DNA of 64,000 nt from CAVTYH01 sp963738835 (GCA_963738835.1 CAVTYH010000002.1:921646-985645); one strand, 5' to 3'; positions 46,411 to 57,105 are shown, numbered from the stretch's first letter. Numbers and translations: made by a program. Notes: generated by a model not told the origin, from the sequence alone.

Positions 46411-48097
46411 ATGGTCATGGGAGACAATCAAAATCGGTCGGTTTCACGCCGACGCTGGCTGGGCGCGGCTTCCATTCCGGTGATGGCCGGGGCGATCGGT
46501 TCGGCTTTGGCCAGTGGAAACGCGCTGGCGCAGAAACCGAACAAGCCGCCGGCACTCCGCCCGGATCGAATTCAGTCGGCGCACGGGTTTACAACATTCG
46601 CGATTTCGGCGCGAAGGGGGACGGCACAACGCTGGATACCGCGGCCATTCAAGCGGCGATCGACGCTTGCACCGGCGATCACGGCGGCACCGTGCTGGTT
46701 CCCGCCGGTACGTTTTTGATTTCGCCGATCGAGCTGAAGAGCAACATCACCTTGCACATCGCCGCTGGTGGAACGCTGTTGGCCACGACCGACGCGAAGC
46801 AATATCACCCGGCCCGTGGAATTCCGCTCAACGGCGACCACACCATGGGCGACGGTAACGTCGGTCTGGTTTACGGCGCAGAGGCCGAGAACATCACGAT
46901 CGAAGGTCCCGGCACCATCGATGGCCAAGGGGCCGAAGTGCCGCGCCGCCGGTTTGGGCGGCAATAAGCGACCGCACCTGGTGCTGTTTTATAAGTGTAT
47001 CAACTTGAACATCCGTGACGTCTATCTGTACCGCAGTGCGTATCATACCTGCCGCATCGCCAACAGCTCTTACGTCCATCTGGATGGCATTCGCATTTTC
47101 AGCCGCGTGACCGGCAACAACGATGGCTTTCATTTCATCAGCGCCGAATATGTGACCATCAGCAATTGCAACGTGCGCTGCCAGGACGATGCCTGCGCGC
47201 TGTTTGGCAGTTGCAGATTCGTGATGGTCACCAATTCGCTCTTCAGCACCCGCTGGTCGGTCTTCCGCTTCGGCGGCGGCGTTGCCGAGAACATCGTTGT
47301 CTCCAACTGTTTGCTCTATCAGGTTTACGGCTGCCCGATCAAGCTGCGCTGCGAACCCGGCTCTCGGTACGAGAACATGTCGTTCTCGAATCTCGTGCTG
47401 CAAGACGTGGCCGGCCCAATTTCCATCGGCGCGGGGCCCATGCGCGAGGGAGCGGTTGCCAACGGACCGGGCGCCATGGTCCGCAACATTTCTTTCAGCA
47501 ACATCAGCGGCACTGTGGTTACGAAAGAGAGCAAGCTCGATGATTCCAATGTGACCGGCGCGTAACCGGCCCGGCGAACAACATTCGTGCATCATCGTCA
47601 ACTGCGTCGAGGGCAACACGATCGAAAACATTTCGTTCAGCGACATCCGGCTCTCCTTTGGCGGCGGCGGCACGGCAGAAGACGCGGCCCGCCGCGAGCT
47701 GCCGAATATCGCCGGCGAGTATTTTGCGCTCGGCCGCATGCCGGCGTACGGATTTTACGCCCGAAATGCCCGCGGGCTGACTTTGAATAACCTCCGTTTT
47801 GAAGCCGCCCCGCCGGAGCTGCGTCCCGCGCTGATTTTAGACAAGGTGCGCGATGTCGCGGTTTTTGGACTTTCGGCCGCTGGCAATCCCGACGCCGAAT
47901 CGCTGCTGCGGCTGATAAACACAACGGCAACGCTGATCACCGCCCCGCGGGTGCTCAGTCCGGCAGCCGTGTTCCTGCGAGTCGAAGGCGCCGACAGCCG
48001 TGGAATTATCATCGACGGCGGCGACCTCAGCCAAGCCGGCAAACTGCTCGACTTCGCCGATGGCGCCAAAGCAGACGCCGTGAAGTTGCGCGCGTGA
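46411..48097 (+). CDS. GH28 polygalacturonase-like protein, frameshifted three times
   Basis: A Tat leader (SRRRWLGAASIPVMAGAI) starts at 46411 after GGGGGGG. Homology then continues through frames changing at about 46540-46590, 46940-46965 and 47554-47575. The body is a right-handed beta-helix: YNIRDFGAKGDGTTLDTAAI is the GH28 start motif; NNDGFHF and CQDDACALF match the NTD and DD catalytic regions; the C-terminal part has NTIENISFSD and RNARGLTLNN. About 560 residues if repaired. GH28 enzymes hydrolyse pectin-type galacturonans. Three shifts raise the chance of a true pseudogene, but no in-frame damage other than shifts was seen. Confidence 0.72.
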
Positions 48098-48410
48098 GTT
48101 GTTGCAAGAACATCGACGAACTATTTTATTGATTCACATTTCCAGAATGAACTCGCCAGACAAAATCGCATGGACCAGCGCCCCCAAGTGGGATCATTAA
48201 CAATGTCTCAATCTCAGCGCACGTGCCCGGCCACAGTGTCTGGCCGTGGGCACAGCCGGGAAAAGTCGACGTCGATGGTCCGCTCGAACAGGTAAAAAAT
48301 TGTCGGGATTGTCGCTGACATTCTTGGAATGGCAAGACACTCGTAGCATAGTTAGAAAGGTATCTCTGCCGGCGACTCCAATTGCAACTTGAACTCTCGA
48401 GACGAACCAC
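48098..48410. other. Intergenic region
   Basis: 313 bases between the GH28 and aminopeptidase genes. No gene, palindrome with T tract or other site was recognised. Confidence 0.4.
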
Positions 48411-50978
48411 ATGAAATCGTCCCTCTTCCTGCTGCTCCCTGCGCTGATTTGGTTGCAACTGCCTTCGCAGGGCATTGCCCAGCGGGCGAATTTGAACGAT
48501 CACGCGCCGCGTTCCGTGCGGAGCCGTGACGTGCATCAGCAGCACATCAAGCTCGAGCTGACGATTAATTTAGATGACGAAGAGTTTCACGGCCGTGCGC
48601 AGCTGACCCTGTCTCCCTTCAAGCCGCTGCGAACCCTGCAGCTTGATGCGGCGGAAATGAAAATTGAAAAGGTCGCCATCGGTGATGGCACGAAGCCTGG
48701 CGAATTTCGCGACTTGAAATTTCAGACGCGCGCAAAGGAACTGGAAATCACACTCGATCGCGAGTACGCCGCCGACGAGATTTTTACCGTGGCGATCGAT
48801 TATAAAGTCAATCATCCGCGCAAGGGCGGGCATTTTGTCGTTCCGGACGAGAGCGAACCGAATCGCGCTCGGGCATTTTGGACGCAAGGTGAACCCGAAG
48901 ACGCGCGATTCTGGCTGCCCTGCGTTGATTCGTCGACGGACCGCTTCACCAGCGAAATGAATATTACCGTGCCGAAGCGCTACCAAGTGATATCGAACGG
49001 AGTGCTGCGCGACGACAAAGAAAACGCCGATGGCACGCGCACGTTCCACTGGGTTCAAGAACAAACGTTGGTGAGCTATTTGCTGTCGGTGGTGGTCGGT
49101 GAATTCGACGCCTACGAACAGCAATGGGATGGCATTCCGGTTCTCGCGTATGTTCCCAAGGGTCGCGGAGCGGATGCAGAACGGTCTTTCAAGAAGACCC
49201 CGGCGATGGTGGAGTATTTCTCGAAACAAATTGGCGTGCGCTATCAGTGGCCCAAATATGCGCAAACTTGCATGGAAGATTTTTCCGGCGGGATGGAAAA
49301 TACATCGGCCACGACGTTGACTACCGACACCTTGCACGACGAACGCGCGCATCTGGACGTGTTGAGCGACAACCTAGTGGCCCACGAGCTAGCTCATCAG
49401 TGGTTTGGCGATTTAATGACCTGCAAGGATTGGGGGGAGACCTGGCTCAACGAAAGCTTCGCCACCTACTTCGCCACGCTCTGGACCGAACACGATCTGG
49501 GTTGGGACGAAGCCGTTTGGGCGCGCCACCTGGAAGAGGAAACCTACAAAGCCGCCGACCAACGGTATCGTCGGCCCATCGTCAGCTACACGTACAACGA
49601 TCCGAACGCGATGTTCGATGCACACAGCTATCCCAAAGGGGGCCGCGTGCTGCACATGCTCCGGTTTGTGCTCGGCGACGATTTGTTTTGGAAGTCGATC
49701 CGGCATTATGCCGAGAAGCATCAGTTCCAAACGGTCGAGGCGGCTGATCTGCGCATCGCCATAGAAGAAGCCACCGGGCAAGGACTGAATTGGTTTTTCG
49801 ATGAGTGGCTTGAACACGGCGGTTTTCCGGAATTCAATGTTTCCTGGCGCTGGGACGAGGCGGCGAAGACCGCCCGGCTGACCGTCAAACAGACGCAAAA
49901 GGTCGATGCCGTGACGCCGCTGTTTGAAATGCCCGTGGAGATCGAACTGGCGACACGCAATACCACGGCGATCCGCCGCGTAAATATTTCGCACGTCGAG
50001 GAAACATTTCAATTCGTGCTGGACGAGCGACCAACACGGGTTTGTTTCGATCCGCGCGATTGGATTCTTAAGAAGCTAACCTTCGAGAAATCAAAGGAAG
50101 AGCTGTTCGACCAACTCGAGCACGATCAGCACGTGATGTGCCGCATTCAGGCGATCGAAGCGTTGGCCACGTTTCCTGGGGCCAAAGATGAGGACGTCGT
50201 GGCCGCGCTTGTCAAAGCATTGCGGACCGATAACTTTTGGGCCGTGCGGCAGGTAGCCGCAAGATCGCTCGGCAAGTTGACCGGTGAGAAGGCTCGCGAT
50301 GCCTTGATCGAAGCCGCGCAGCACGATGCGAAAGCGCAAGTTCGTCGAGAGGCGATCAAGTCTCTCGCCAGCTTCACGCACGATAATGTTCGCCAAGCGA
50401 TGCGCACGGTCATTCAGCAAGATCAATCGTATTTTGCCATTGCAGAGGCGCTGCGGACGCTTGTGAAGATCGACCGCAACGGCTGTCGCGCAGAACTGCT
50501 GGCTGCTTTGCGAACGCCGAGTCATCAGGATGTGATCTTGAAGGCAGCTTGTGACGGACTTGTTGAATTGAAGGACCGTGCTGCGGCTGACGAAATGTCG
50601 GCCATGCTGGATCAACCAAGTAGTCCGCTGCGTCGTGCGATCTTGTTGGGATCGCTGGCGCGGCTCAAGAACGACGATCCGACACTTGCCGAAAAATTAG
50701 ACAAACAGCTCGACAACAATCGCGCATCGGTGCGTCGAGCGGCTGTCGACGCACTGGTGAGTTTGGGCGACCCGCGGGCAATTTCGGTGCTGCTTGCCCG
50801 CCGCGCGAAAGAACAAGACCCTGCCCGGCTGATCCGGGCCATCGACGATGGAGTGGAAGAACTTCGCACCAAAGAACGCAACATCGCGCAATTAACCAAA
50901 GAAGTTGAATCACTCAAAAGCCAGAACCGTTCGCTCGACGAGCGATTGAAGAAACTTGAAGAAGCGAAGAAGAAGTAA
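48411..50978 (+). CDS. M1 family aminopeptidase with HEAT-like repeats
   Basis: An 855-residue exported zinc peptidase (leader LFLLLPALIWLQLPSQGIA). The N-terminal beta domain is followed by a thermolysin-like domain with the exopeptidase motif GGMEN, HELAHQWF (His325, Glu326, His329) and the third ligand Glu348 in NESFA. From residue ~570 to 810 there are HEAT-like helical repeats (VRQVAARSLGKLTGEKARDA; VRRAAVDALVSLGDPRAISV). The end is a coiled coil (LTKEVESLKSQNRSLDERLK). It removes N-terminal residues from peptides in the periplasm; the HEAT part may replace the usual C-terminal domain. Confidence 0.88.
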   Translation: MKSSLFLLLPALIWLQLPSQGIAQRANLNDHAPRSVRSRDVHQQHIKLELTINLDDEEFHGRAQLTLSPFKPLRTLQLDAAEMKIEKVAIGDGTKPGEFRDLKFQTRAKELEITLDREYAADEIFTVAIDYKVNHPRKGGHFVVPDESEPNRARAFWTQGEPEDARFWLPCVDSSTDRFTSEMNITVPKRYQVISNGVLRDDKENADGTRTFHWVQEQTLVSYLLSVVVGEFDAYEQQWDGIPVLAYVPKGRGADAERSFKKTPAMVEYFSKQIGVRYQWPKYAQTCMEDFSGGMENTSATTLTTDTLHDERAHLDVLSDNLVAHELAHQWFGDLMTCKDWGETWLNESFATYFATLWTEHDLGWDEAVWARHLEEETYKAADQRYRRPIVSYTYNDPNAMFDAHSYPKGGRVLHMLRFVLGDDLFWKSIRHYAEKHQFQTVEAADLRIAIEEATGQGLNWFFDEWLEHGGFPEFNVSWRWDEAAKTARLTVKQTQKVDAVTPLFEMPVEIELATRNTTAIRRVNISHVEETFQFVLDERPTRVCFDPRDWILKKLTFEKSKEELFDQLEHDQHVMCRIQAIEALATFPGAKDEDVVAALVKALRTDNFWAVRQVAARSLGKLTGEKARDALIEAAQHDAKAQVRREAIKSLASFTHDNVRQAMRTVIQQDQSYFAIAEALRTLVKIDRNGCRAELLAALRTPSHQDVILKAACDGLVELKDRAAADEMSAMLDQPSSPLRRAILLGSLARLKNDDPTLAEKLDKQLDNNRASVRRAAVDALVSLGDPRAISVLLARRAKEQDPARLIRAIDDGVEELRTKERNIAQLTKEVESLKSQNRSLDERLKKLEEAKKK

Positions 50979-51341
50979 CGGTTGTCTTATCGTCCTCATC
51001 GTGAAACACTGCTGCCAAAAAACGGTCGATTCTCGAGAGGATCGAGAACTAACGGCTTGATGATCCAGGCGCCAGAAACAAGGAATGGTAACAGCGGGCG
51101 GAATCTATCGAGCGATCTGCTCCTCTGTGTGCCGCTGCCATTTCAAACGGGAACAATTCCGTCTGCAGCCTCCGCTTGTCAGCATTCTCTCATTCCGATG
51201 GGAATGAGATTTGCGGTGATCGTCACCCTGGCATAAGCGGGCAATGCGTATAATTTCCGCAATATTGCCGGATCGCTGGTACCGCACCGTTTCGCAGGTT
51301 TACAATCAGTTGGCGTTCCTCCAAAGTGCTCAGAGCATTCA
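50979..51341. other. Intergenic region upstream of egtD
   Basis: 363 bases; presumably carries the egtDB promoter. No ORF of note and no clear palindrome or regulatory motif was recognised. Confidence 0.4.
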
Positions 51342-52329
51342 ATGATTCGCACGTCGTCTAAACTGAACCCCCTGGCATCAGCCGAACGAGTTGCGGCGAC
51401 GTTTAGATTTGACGTGATAACGGGACTTTTGCATGAGCCCAAGCGGCTGCCGTGCAAGTATTTCTACGACGAGCGCGGTTCTGCGTTGTTCGATGCCATT
51501 TGCTATTTGGACGAGTATTATCTCACGCGCACTGAACTGGAGATTATGAACCGGTACGCGCCTGAAATGGCCCGGGCGATTGGTGCTGGTGCAACACTGG
51601 TCGAGTTCGGCAGCGGAAGCAGCGTCAAAACCCGGTTGCTCTTGGACCATCTGGTTGATTTGGCAGCATACATCCCAGTCGATATTTCTCGCAGACACTT
51701 GCTGGCCACAGCGCCGGCTCTCGCGGCGTTATCCGAGAATTGCCGTGGGGCCGGTATGCGCAGATTTTACTGAGGAGTTCAGGTTACCCCCGTCCCAGGG
51801 AAAGAACTGTAGGCGGATCGTTTATTTTCCAGGTTCCACGATCGGCAATTTTGAGTGCGCGGAGGCGGTTGCGCTGCTCAACCAAATTGCGAAATTATGC
51901 GGCACGAGCGGCGGCTTGCTGATCGGCATCGATTTGCAAAAGGATGTCGCCACGATTGAAGCCGCTTACAACGATGTCCAAGGAATGACCGCGCAGTTCA
52001 ATTTGAACTTGCTGTTGCGGATCAATCGCGAACTGGGCGGCAACTTCGATCTCGAACAATTCGAGCATTTGGCGTTTTACGATCGGGCGACTAATCGCAT
52101 GGACATCCGCTTGGTCAGCAGTTGCAACCAAAGCGTGGAAATTGGTATGGATACATTTGATTTTCGTGCCGGCGAAGCTATTCGTACGGAATACTCGCAC
52201 AAATACACGATCGAAGACTTCGAGCAAATGGCGAACGGCGTCGGCCTGCGCCTGCAAAACTGCTGGACGGACGATCGGCAATATTTTGCCGTGTTGTTTT
52301 TTGACGTGCGTGGTAAAAAGGCCCGATGA
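51342..52329 (+). CDS. egtD: L-histidine N-alpha-methyltransferase EgtD, frameshifted
   Basis: EgtD transfers three methyl groups from SAM to histidine to make hercynine, the first step of ergothioneine synthesis. Seen are KYFYDERGSALFDAICYLDE, YYLTRTELEIM, the SAM motif VEFGSGSSVKTRLLLD and DISRRHLL. After a frame change near 51730, YPRIAVGPVCADF, FPGSTIGNFE, GIDLQKD and YSHKYTIEDF follow. All are standard EgtD blocks in the right order. About 328 residues. Its stop overlaps the egtB start (ATGA). Confidence 0.9.
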
Positions 52330-53604
52330 GCACAATCGCCAAACCACTACCGCACACGGATAAATGCTCATTGGCAGCGCAGCTACGCCGCTGTTCGCGG
52401 ATTTAGCCGAGACCTGTGCGAGACGCTTGAACCGGAAGACTGCTGCATTCAGTCGATGCCCGATGTTAGCCCCACGCGTTGGCATCTGGCCCACACCACG
52501 TGGTTTTTCGAGACCTTTATTCTAGCGAGCCAGCCTTCCTACAAGCCGTGCCAGGCCGAGTTCAGCTACCTTTTCAATTCGTACTACAACGCCATTGGCG
52601 AGCAGTTCCCCCGGCGCGCCGCGGATTGCTTTGCGCCCCACGGTTGCACAGGTGTTTGAATATCGCCGTGAAATCGACGAGCAGATGATGGGGCTGCTGT
52701 CGAGCGACGCTTTTGATTCGCAGGGACCATTGAGCGATCGAATCGAATTGGGCTTGCATCACGAGCAGCAACATCAAGAACTGATGCTCACCGATATCAA
52801 GCACGTGCTTTCGTGCAATCCGATGTTCCCGACATATCGACCGGGAATGTTTTTGGCTGCGCAGCGCCGGCGCAAGGCTGGTCAAAATTCAATGAAGGAA
52901 TCTATTGGATCGGAAACGAAGGAAGCGATTTCGCCTACGACAACGAAGAGCCGCGACATCGGGTATTTCTGGAGTCGTTTCAAATCAGCAATCGACTTGT
53001 CACCTGCGGCGAGTATTTGGAATTCATCAACGACGATGGATACAAACGGCCGGAACTCTGGCTTTCACAAGGCTGGGGACAAGTCAAAGAACATGGCTGG
53101 CAAGCCCCTTTGTATTGGCACAGGCTCTATCATCAATGGCAGGAATTCACACTGGCGGGTCTGCAACCGCTCGACCCTCAGTGGCCCGTTTGTCATCTGA
53201 GCTACTTCGAAGCCGATGCGTTTGCACACTGGGCCGGCGCACGCTTGCCGACGGAAGCGGAATGGGAAATCGCCAGCCAGAATATTCCCATCGCAGGAAA
53301 TTGGGCCGACACTTTGCTGGCGTCCGACCTGGCGATTCATCCATCAGCGCCTGCTGACAACTCTCAATCGTCACAAATGTTCGGCACCGTTTGGCAGTGG
53401 ACCGCCAGCCCGTATACCGCGTATCCGGGTTATCGCGCGGCGGAAGGCGCACTGGGGGAATACAACGGGAAATTCATGTGCAACCAATTTGTATTGCGGG
53501 GCGGCTCGTGTGCCACGCCGTCGAATCACATTCGCCGCACCTATCGCAATTTCTTCCCGCCGGAAGCGCGCTGGCAATTCTCCGGGTTGCGACTGGCAAA
53601 ATAG
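52326..53604 (+). CDS. egtB: Ergothioneine biosynthesis protein EgtB, several frameshifts
   Basis: EgtB is the non-haem iron enzyme that joins hercynine to a thiol donor. The start MSTIAKPLPH at 52326 overlaps egtD. Frame changes occur near 52385, 52612, 52632 and 52840-52870. The DinB-like N-terminal domain shows SPTRWHLAHTTWFFETF and the iron site HHEQQHQE. The C-terminal FGE-sulfatase-like domain shows YWIGNEGSDFAYDNE, LPTEAEWEIA, GTVWQWTASPY and RGGSCATP. Together these are unmistakable EgtB features. About 425 residues. The dense indels suggest a poor-quality stretch; the pair lacks egtC/E. Confidence 0.88.
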
Positions 53605-53634
53605 CGCTGCTCTGCTACATCGCGCACGCCGGCA

Positions 53635-55284
53635 TTATTTCTCGGCTAGGAAAGCATGCACGAACTGGACGACCATCGATCCTTCGCCAACCGCGGAAGC
53701 CACGCGCTTGACCGATCCAGCACGCACGTCTCCCGCGGCAAACACACCGGGACGTGAGGTCTCCAACAGAAACGGTGGCCGCCGAGCGGTCCAGAACGAC
53801 GATTTCGCTATGTTGGCTCCGGTACGAACGAATCCGCGCTCGTCTTTTTCGATTTCCGCAGGCAGCCACTCGGTGCGCGGCGCAGCGCCGATGAAGCTGA
53901 ACACTGCGGGAACTTTCAATAGCCGCGTTTCCGCAGTCTTATTATTGAACAACTCAACCTCATCCAAGTGCCCCTCGCCTTTCATCCGCCGCACTTCAGT
54001 GTTCAACAGAATCTCGATGTTCGACGTCTGCTGAACGCGATCGGCCAAATAACTCGACATGTCCTTATATAAATTGTCTGCGCGGATCACGAGATACACC
54101 TTGCGAACTTCGCTGGCCAGAAAAACAGCGGCCTGACCCGCGGAGTTTCCTCCTCCGACCACCACCACTTCCGAGCCACGGCACATTTTCGCCTCCAGCG
54201 ACGTGGCGGCGTAGTAAACTCCGCAGCCTTCGAATTGCGCACAATTTTCGGCACTCAGCAAGCGATAATCGGCGCCGGTGGCAATCAACAGACACCGGGA
54301 CGTAACGCTTTCATCTCCGTCGATCTGGAGCGACATATTGCCGTCGTTGAAAGTAAGACCGATAACTTGCGTGCCGACGGGCAAACATGCTCCGAAGCGG
54401 TTCGCTTGAACGACGGCCCGCTCTGCCAATTCGCTGCCTTTAATTCCGGCCGGAAAACCCAAATAATTCTCAATGCTCATGCTGCGGCCCGCCTGGCCGC
54501 CGTGCGCAACGCGCTCCAACACCGCCACCTGCAATCCTTCCGAAGCGCCGTACACCGCCGCAGCCAACCCAGCGGGTCCTGCGCCCACGACAATCAGATC
54601 GTACACCGATTTCTTGAGCGTCCGGCGCAGACCGAGCACTTGCGCCAGTTGCAAATTCGATGGATTGCGCAGAACCAATTCAGTACCCCAAGCAACCACT
54701 GGCGTTTCCGTTTCGTTTACTTGGAACTGCGCGATCAGCTTTTTCACGGCCGGATCGGAATCGAGATCGATCCACGTGAATGGAATTCGATTCTTCGCCA
54801 GAAAATCGCGCACTCGAAAAGTGTCTTGCGAATCGCGCGATCCGACAACGCGCAGGCCGACGAATTCACCCGACTCGCGCAGCAATTGTCGCCGGGCAAT
54901 AAAAGCCTGGAGAATAATGTCGGCTAGATCGAGATGGCGATTGAGCAGTTGGTGCAGTGCCTCGGGAGAGATTTCGAAAACGTCACATTCGCCGCGTGCC
55001 ACGCCGCTCACCAGCGCCGGGCTGCCGGTGAGCTGCGCCACCTCGCCGGTGAATTGGCCCGGCGCGTGGACCACAACGGTCTTGGACGATTCGCCGGTTT
55101 TGTCGATAATTTCAACTTGGCCCGACTTGATGATGAAGAAGCTGTAATCGCGCTGCCCGGCTTCAAAGAGATATTCGCCGTCGTGAAAATGCCGCTGCTT
55201 GGTGTTGGGGCACTTTGCCAGTGCGGCAAGTTGTGCCTCGCCGAGATTCGGAAAAGCGGCGGCTCGCAAGTTGTGCTCGGCCAT
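53635..55284 (-). CDS. Cyclic-nucleotide-binding thioredoxin-reductase-like flavoprotein lacking CxxC
   Basis: A 549-residue protein. Residues 1-140 form a CRP-type cyclic-nucleotide-binding domain (HFHDGEYLFEAGQRDYSFFI; GQFTGEVAQLTG). Residues 145-225 are thioredoxin/glutaredoxin-like without cysteines. Residues 228-549 are a TrxB-like module with FAD motif VVGAGPAGLAAAVYGA, NADPH motif VVVVGGGNSAGQAA and FAAGDVRAGS. Where TrxB has CxxC (CATC), this reads YYAATSLE, so it cannot be a normal thioredoxin reductase. The UBP-type zinc finger gene lies 34 bases upstream in the same direction; this pairing recurs in other bacteria and its function is unknown. Confidence 0.85.
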   Translation of the reverse strand: MAEHNLRAAAFPNLGEAQLAALAKCPNTKQRHFHDGEYLFEAGQRDYSFFIIKSGQVEIIDKTGESSKTVVVHAPGQFTGEVAQLTGSPALVSGVARGECDVFEISPEALHQLLNRHLDLADIILQAFIARRQLLRESGEFVGLRVVGSRDSQDTFRVRDFLAKNRIPFTWIDLDSDPAVKKLIAQFQVNETETPVVAWGTELVLRNPSNLQLAQVLGLRRTLKKSVYDLIVVGAGPAGLAAAVYGASEGLQVAVLERVAHGGQAGRSMSIENYLGFPAGIKGSELAERAVVQANRFGACLPVGTQVIGLTFNDGNMSLQIDGDESVTSRCLLIATGADYRLLSAENCAQFEGCGVYYAATSLEAKMCRGSEVVVVGGGNSAGQAAVFLASEVRKVYLVIRADNLYKDMSSYLADRVQQTSNIEILLNTEVRRMKGEGHLDEVELFNNKTAETRLLKVPAVFSFIGAAPRTEWLPAEIEKDERGFVRTGANIAKSSFWTARRPPFLLETSRPGVFAAGDVRAGSVKRVASAVGEGSMVVQFVHAFLAEK

Positions 55285-55318
55285 GTGGCAACTTCTTTCT
55301 CAGAGTGAAAAATCCGCC

Positions 55319-55609
55319 TCAATCTTGCAAGTAGGCCAGGGCTTCCTGCGGCACATCGAATTCCACTTCATCCACATAGCACCAGGCCCAACGCTCGCCC
55401 GGCTCGAACGACGCCATCACTGGATGGTCGGTCGCGTGAAAATGTTTGGTCGCGTGCTTGCCCGGCGAGCTATCGCAGCAGCCAACATGACCGCACGTCA
55501 GACACAGCCGCAGATGAACCCACCGCATGCCGGTCTTCAGGCATTCTTCGCAACCCTTCGCTCGTGGCGGCACAGGCTCCAGACCGACCACATGTTCGCA
55601 CACCATCAT
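55319..55609 (-). CDS. UBP-type zinc finger protein
   Basis: A 96-residue single zf-UBP domain. Zinc ligands are Cys4/His6, Cys20/Cys23, Cys36/Cys39, Cys44, His52 and His56/58/62, with LRLCLTCGHVGCCDSSPGKH and HATDHPVMASFE as in the eukaryotic USP5-type domain. In eukaryotes this domain binds the free C-terminal GG of ubiquitin. No ubiquitin-like protein is evident here. AGGAGGTCC is a perfect Shine-Dalgarno site. First gene of the pair with the flavoprotein. Confidence 0.88.
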   Translation of the reverse strand: MMVCEHVVGLEPVPPRAKGCEECLKTGMRWVHLRLCLTCGHVGCCDSSPGKHATKHFHATDHPVMASFEPGERWAWCYVDEVEFDVPQEALAYLQD

Positions 55610-56017
55610 CGGACCTCCTGCGAAAGAATTCTTCTTCCCTTGGCCCTAATTCTGACTCATCAAGCTTGCAGGCTGTGACCCGCCATGTTGCACAACCTGA
55701 TTTCTGAATCGTAATCCATTGCATGCGTCGAAAAGAAGCCCCCGGAACTTAGGCGGATTTCGCCTTTGTACGCCAAGGGCAAGGGATTGGAACGTGGTTC
55801 CAAAAAGGCTCGGTTCATCAGCCCACTTGGCCGACGCCTGCCGGCATATTTCTGTCCTCTCGGGCCGCTACCCACGAAATGTGAATTGAGAGCCCCGCCA
55901 TTCAAACGTAAATAGCCACAGTCTATCGACCGCTTCACAACAAAAGAGCAGAATACTTTGAAGATTGTTCCAGATCATCTGCGACCAGCGTTCCCACTCT
56001 CCGCAATTCGTCTCGCT
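55610..56017. other. Divergent intergenic region
   Basis: 408 bases between the UBP gene and the MtfA-like gene. It should contain both promoters. No ORF with a recognisable product; an extension of the MtfA frame up to 55958 is not needed. Confidence 0.4.
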
Positions 56018-56812
56018 ATGTTCTTCTCGTGGACTCGCGCACGCCGTCGAAAACATCTGTTGAAAAAGCCTTTTCCACCGGAGTGGCGCGGCGTGCTGAC
56101 CCAGCAAGTGCGGCATTATCAATATTTGAATTCGGAACAGATCAAGCGGTTGGAAGGCTTCATCCAAGTGATGGTGGCCGAGAAAGATTGGGTGGGCGGC
56201 AGTGGCTTTCAACTGACCGATACCATGAAGGTCACCATCGCTGGATATGCGAGCGTAATGACGCTCGGGCTGGATAAGCCGTACTACTTCGATCGGCTAA
56301 AAACAATCATCGTTTATCCCAGTGGGTACTTGCCGAGCAGCAGTCGTTTCGATCGGTATCCTGAATTCACTCCTTTGAGCCCGCGGCTCGGCGAATCGTG
56401 GCATCGTGGGCCGGTTGTCCTCTCGTGGTCTGAAATCGCTGGCCCCGCAAGACGTCGGGCGGGGAATAATTTGGTCATCCACGAATTCGCCCATCATGTC
56501 GACGGATTAGACGGCAATGTCGATGGAACGCCTCCCATTGTCGGCCGAGAAAAAGAACGTACGTGGTATCGTGTCACGGAAGAAGAATTTGAGCGACTGA
56601 CGCGAGAAGCTTCCCGCGGCGAGGCAACGCTGCTCGATCATTATGGCGCCAGCAACCGGGCCGAGTTTTTCGCCGTCGCCAGCGAGTGTTTCTTCGAGCG
56701 GCCGCACGCCATGCGCAACCGACACCAGGAGTTGTATCAGGTGTTGGCCGACTTTTACTGCCAGGATGTAGCTACGTGGCTTCCCGACGCGGACCAAACA
56801 CAAGTTCCGTAG
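56018..56812 (+). CDS. MtfA-like zinc peptidase (M90)
   Basis: A 264-residue protein: MFFSWTRARRR start, PFPPEWRGVL, zinc site VIHEFAHHVDGLDG (HExxH) and AEFFAVASECFFERP with the third-ligand Glu. E. coli MtfA binds and inactivates the repressor Mlc and has aminopeptidase activity. The start at 56018 matches the usual N-terminus; the longer frame is not needed. No glucose-uptake genes are nearby. Confidence 0.85.
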   Translation: MFFSWTRARRRKHLLKKPFPPEWRGVLTQQVRHYQYLNSEQIKRLEGFIQVMVAEKDWVGGSGFQLTDTMKVTIAGYASVMTLGLDKPYYFDRLKTIIVYPSGYLPSSSRFDRYPEFTPLSPRLGESWHRGPVVLSWSEIAGPARRRAGNNLVIHEFAHHVDGLDGNVDGTPPIVGREKERTWYRVTEEEFERLTREASRGEATLLDHYGASNRAEFFAVASECFFERPHAMRNRHQELYQVLADFYCQDVATWLPDADQTQVP

Positions 56813-57046
56813 TCCTCGACAAACCAACGCGTCAGCGAAAGTTCCGACTGAGGATAATGAAAATAATTGCGGCGGATGGTTTGTCGTTCTATTCCGCAGA
56901 ACTACTTAAAGCTCGACGGCACGGGGTAACTATTTGCTTTTTTTAGGCTTGGTTTATAGGGTTTTTCTGACTTTTCCATCTTCTTGTCCATTTTAACATT
57001 TCTTATATACCAGTAATTGTACCAGTTAAATAAATGCCATTTTGAT

Positions 57047-57060
57047 ATGCCCACTTTTTG
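57047..57060. repeat. Direct repeat, left copy
   Basis: ATGCCCACTTTTTG, identical to 57781-57794. The two copies flank the AT-rich two-gene segment. Confidence 0.6.
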
Positions 57061-57105
57061 GCAATGGCTCGGCACTTTACTGGCAGATCTTGCCTGACAA
57101 ATGCT

